The notes under the pieces were generated by a model. It did not search any database and was not told where the DNA came from. It saw only the letters and a program-made list of their open reading frames with translations. Below are positions 6,285-6,380 of a stretch of DNA of 6,380 bases, piece by piece. The DNA is from Chloroflexota bacterium (GTDB taxonomy: Bacteria; Chloroflexota; Dormibacteria; CF-121): assembly GCA_005881235.1 (NCBI GenBank), contig VBEQ01000137.1, forward strand, positions 1-6,380, given 5' to 3'. A program made the position numbers and the translations under genes. How positions within the stretch are numbered: the first letter of the stretch is position 1; each line of letters begins with the position of its first letter.

Positions 6285-6380
6285 GCCAGAACGCGTCCAC
6301 TCTCGACCCGTCGCTCCCGACGGGTGGGATGGACGCGGGGATCGCCGGCCCGCTGGTGCTGGTCGACATTTCGGGCTACA
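6281..6380 (+). CDS. Start of a probable nucleotide-cyclase-like protein (partial)
   Basis: Only 33 complete codons fall in the window, and the gene runs off the end. After a low-complexity leader rich in Ser, Pro and Gly comes GPLVLVDISGY at residues 23-33. A hydrophobic strand followed by DISGY(T) is the usual opening of class III adenylate/guanylate-cyclase-like domains, and of the related DUF2652-type proteins common in high-GC soil bacteria. There the aspartate is a metal ligand in active cyclases. The catalytic remainder is not visible, so activity cannot be judged. GGGGA directly abuts the ATG at 6281, too close for a normal Shine-Dalgarno site. An in-frame ATG at 6329 is an alternative start that would leave 17 residues here. 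The 16-base gap from the oxidoreductase suggests the same transcript. Confidence 0.5.
   Translation, partial: MSQNASTLDPSLPTGGMDAGIAGPLVLVDISGY

Noticed and set aside
1..6380. A novel defence, mobile or CRISPR-type system
   Set aside because: There are no repeat arrays, transposase or integrase frames, tRNA genes or composition breaks. Every long frame with motifs is a purine gene, the molybdoenzyme or the partial last gene.

Overview
The window is a tightly packed piece of a high-GC bacterial chromosome (about two thirds G+C by eye). All genes lie on the + strand and there is almost no non-coding DNA. It carries the distal part of a de novo purine biosynthesis operon in the order purL (3' end only), purF, purM, purN, purH. 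A heme-less sulfite-oxidase-family molybdopterin oxidoreductase follows, and then the first 33 codons of a gene whose product begins with the VDISGY segment typical of nucleotide-cyclase-like proteins.

The five purine genes are joined by stop/start overlaps: TGATG between purL and purF, ATGA between purF and purM, and GTGA at both purM/purN and purN/purH. This means one transcript with probable translational coupling. The products cover non-consecutive steps of the pathway: PurF makes phosphoribosylamine, PurN formylates GAR, PurL makes FGAM, PurM closes the imidazole ring to AIR, and PurH carries out the last two steps to IMP. purD, purE/K, purC, purB, purQ and purS are not here. PurL ends without a glutaminase domain, so it should be the small type that needs PurQ and PurS. 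PurF has both a short propeptide before its catalytic cysteine and the four cysteines of the oxygen-sensitive [4Fe-4S] class known from Bacillus subtilis.

The oxidoreductase gene starts within about 11 bases of the purH stop, with no convincing terminator between them, so it is probably co-transcribed with the purine genes. It keeps the molybdenum-ligand cysteine but appears to lack the substrate-binding arginine of true sulfite oxidases, so its substrate is open. The last gene follows after 16 bases.

The gene order, the small PurL and the Fe-S PurF resemble Gram-positive-type purine operons. Together with the base composition and the DISGY-type protein they would suit a high-GC terrestrial lineage such as Chloroflexota or a relative (Dormibacterota, actinobacterial allies). 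That placement is a guess. I see no mobile element, CRISPR array, RNA gene or defence-type system. This is mainly a conserved housekeeping operon, and the points worth a second look concern its distal end and its start signals.
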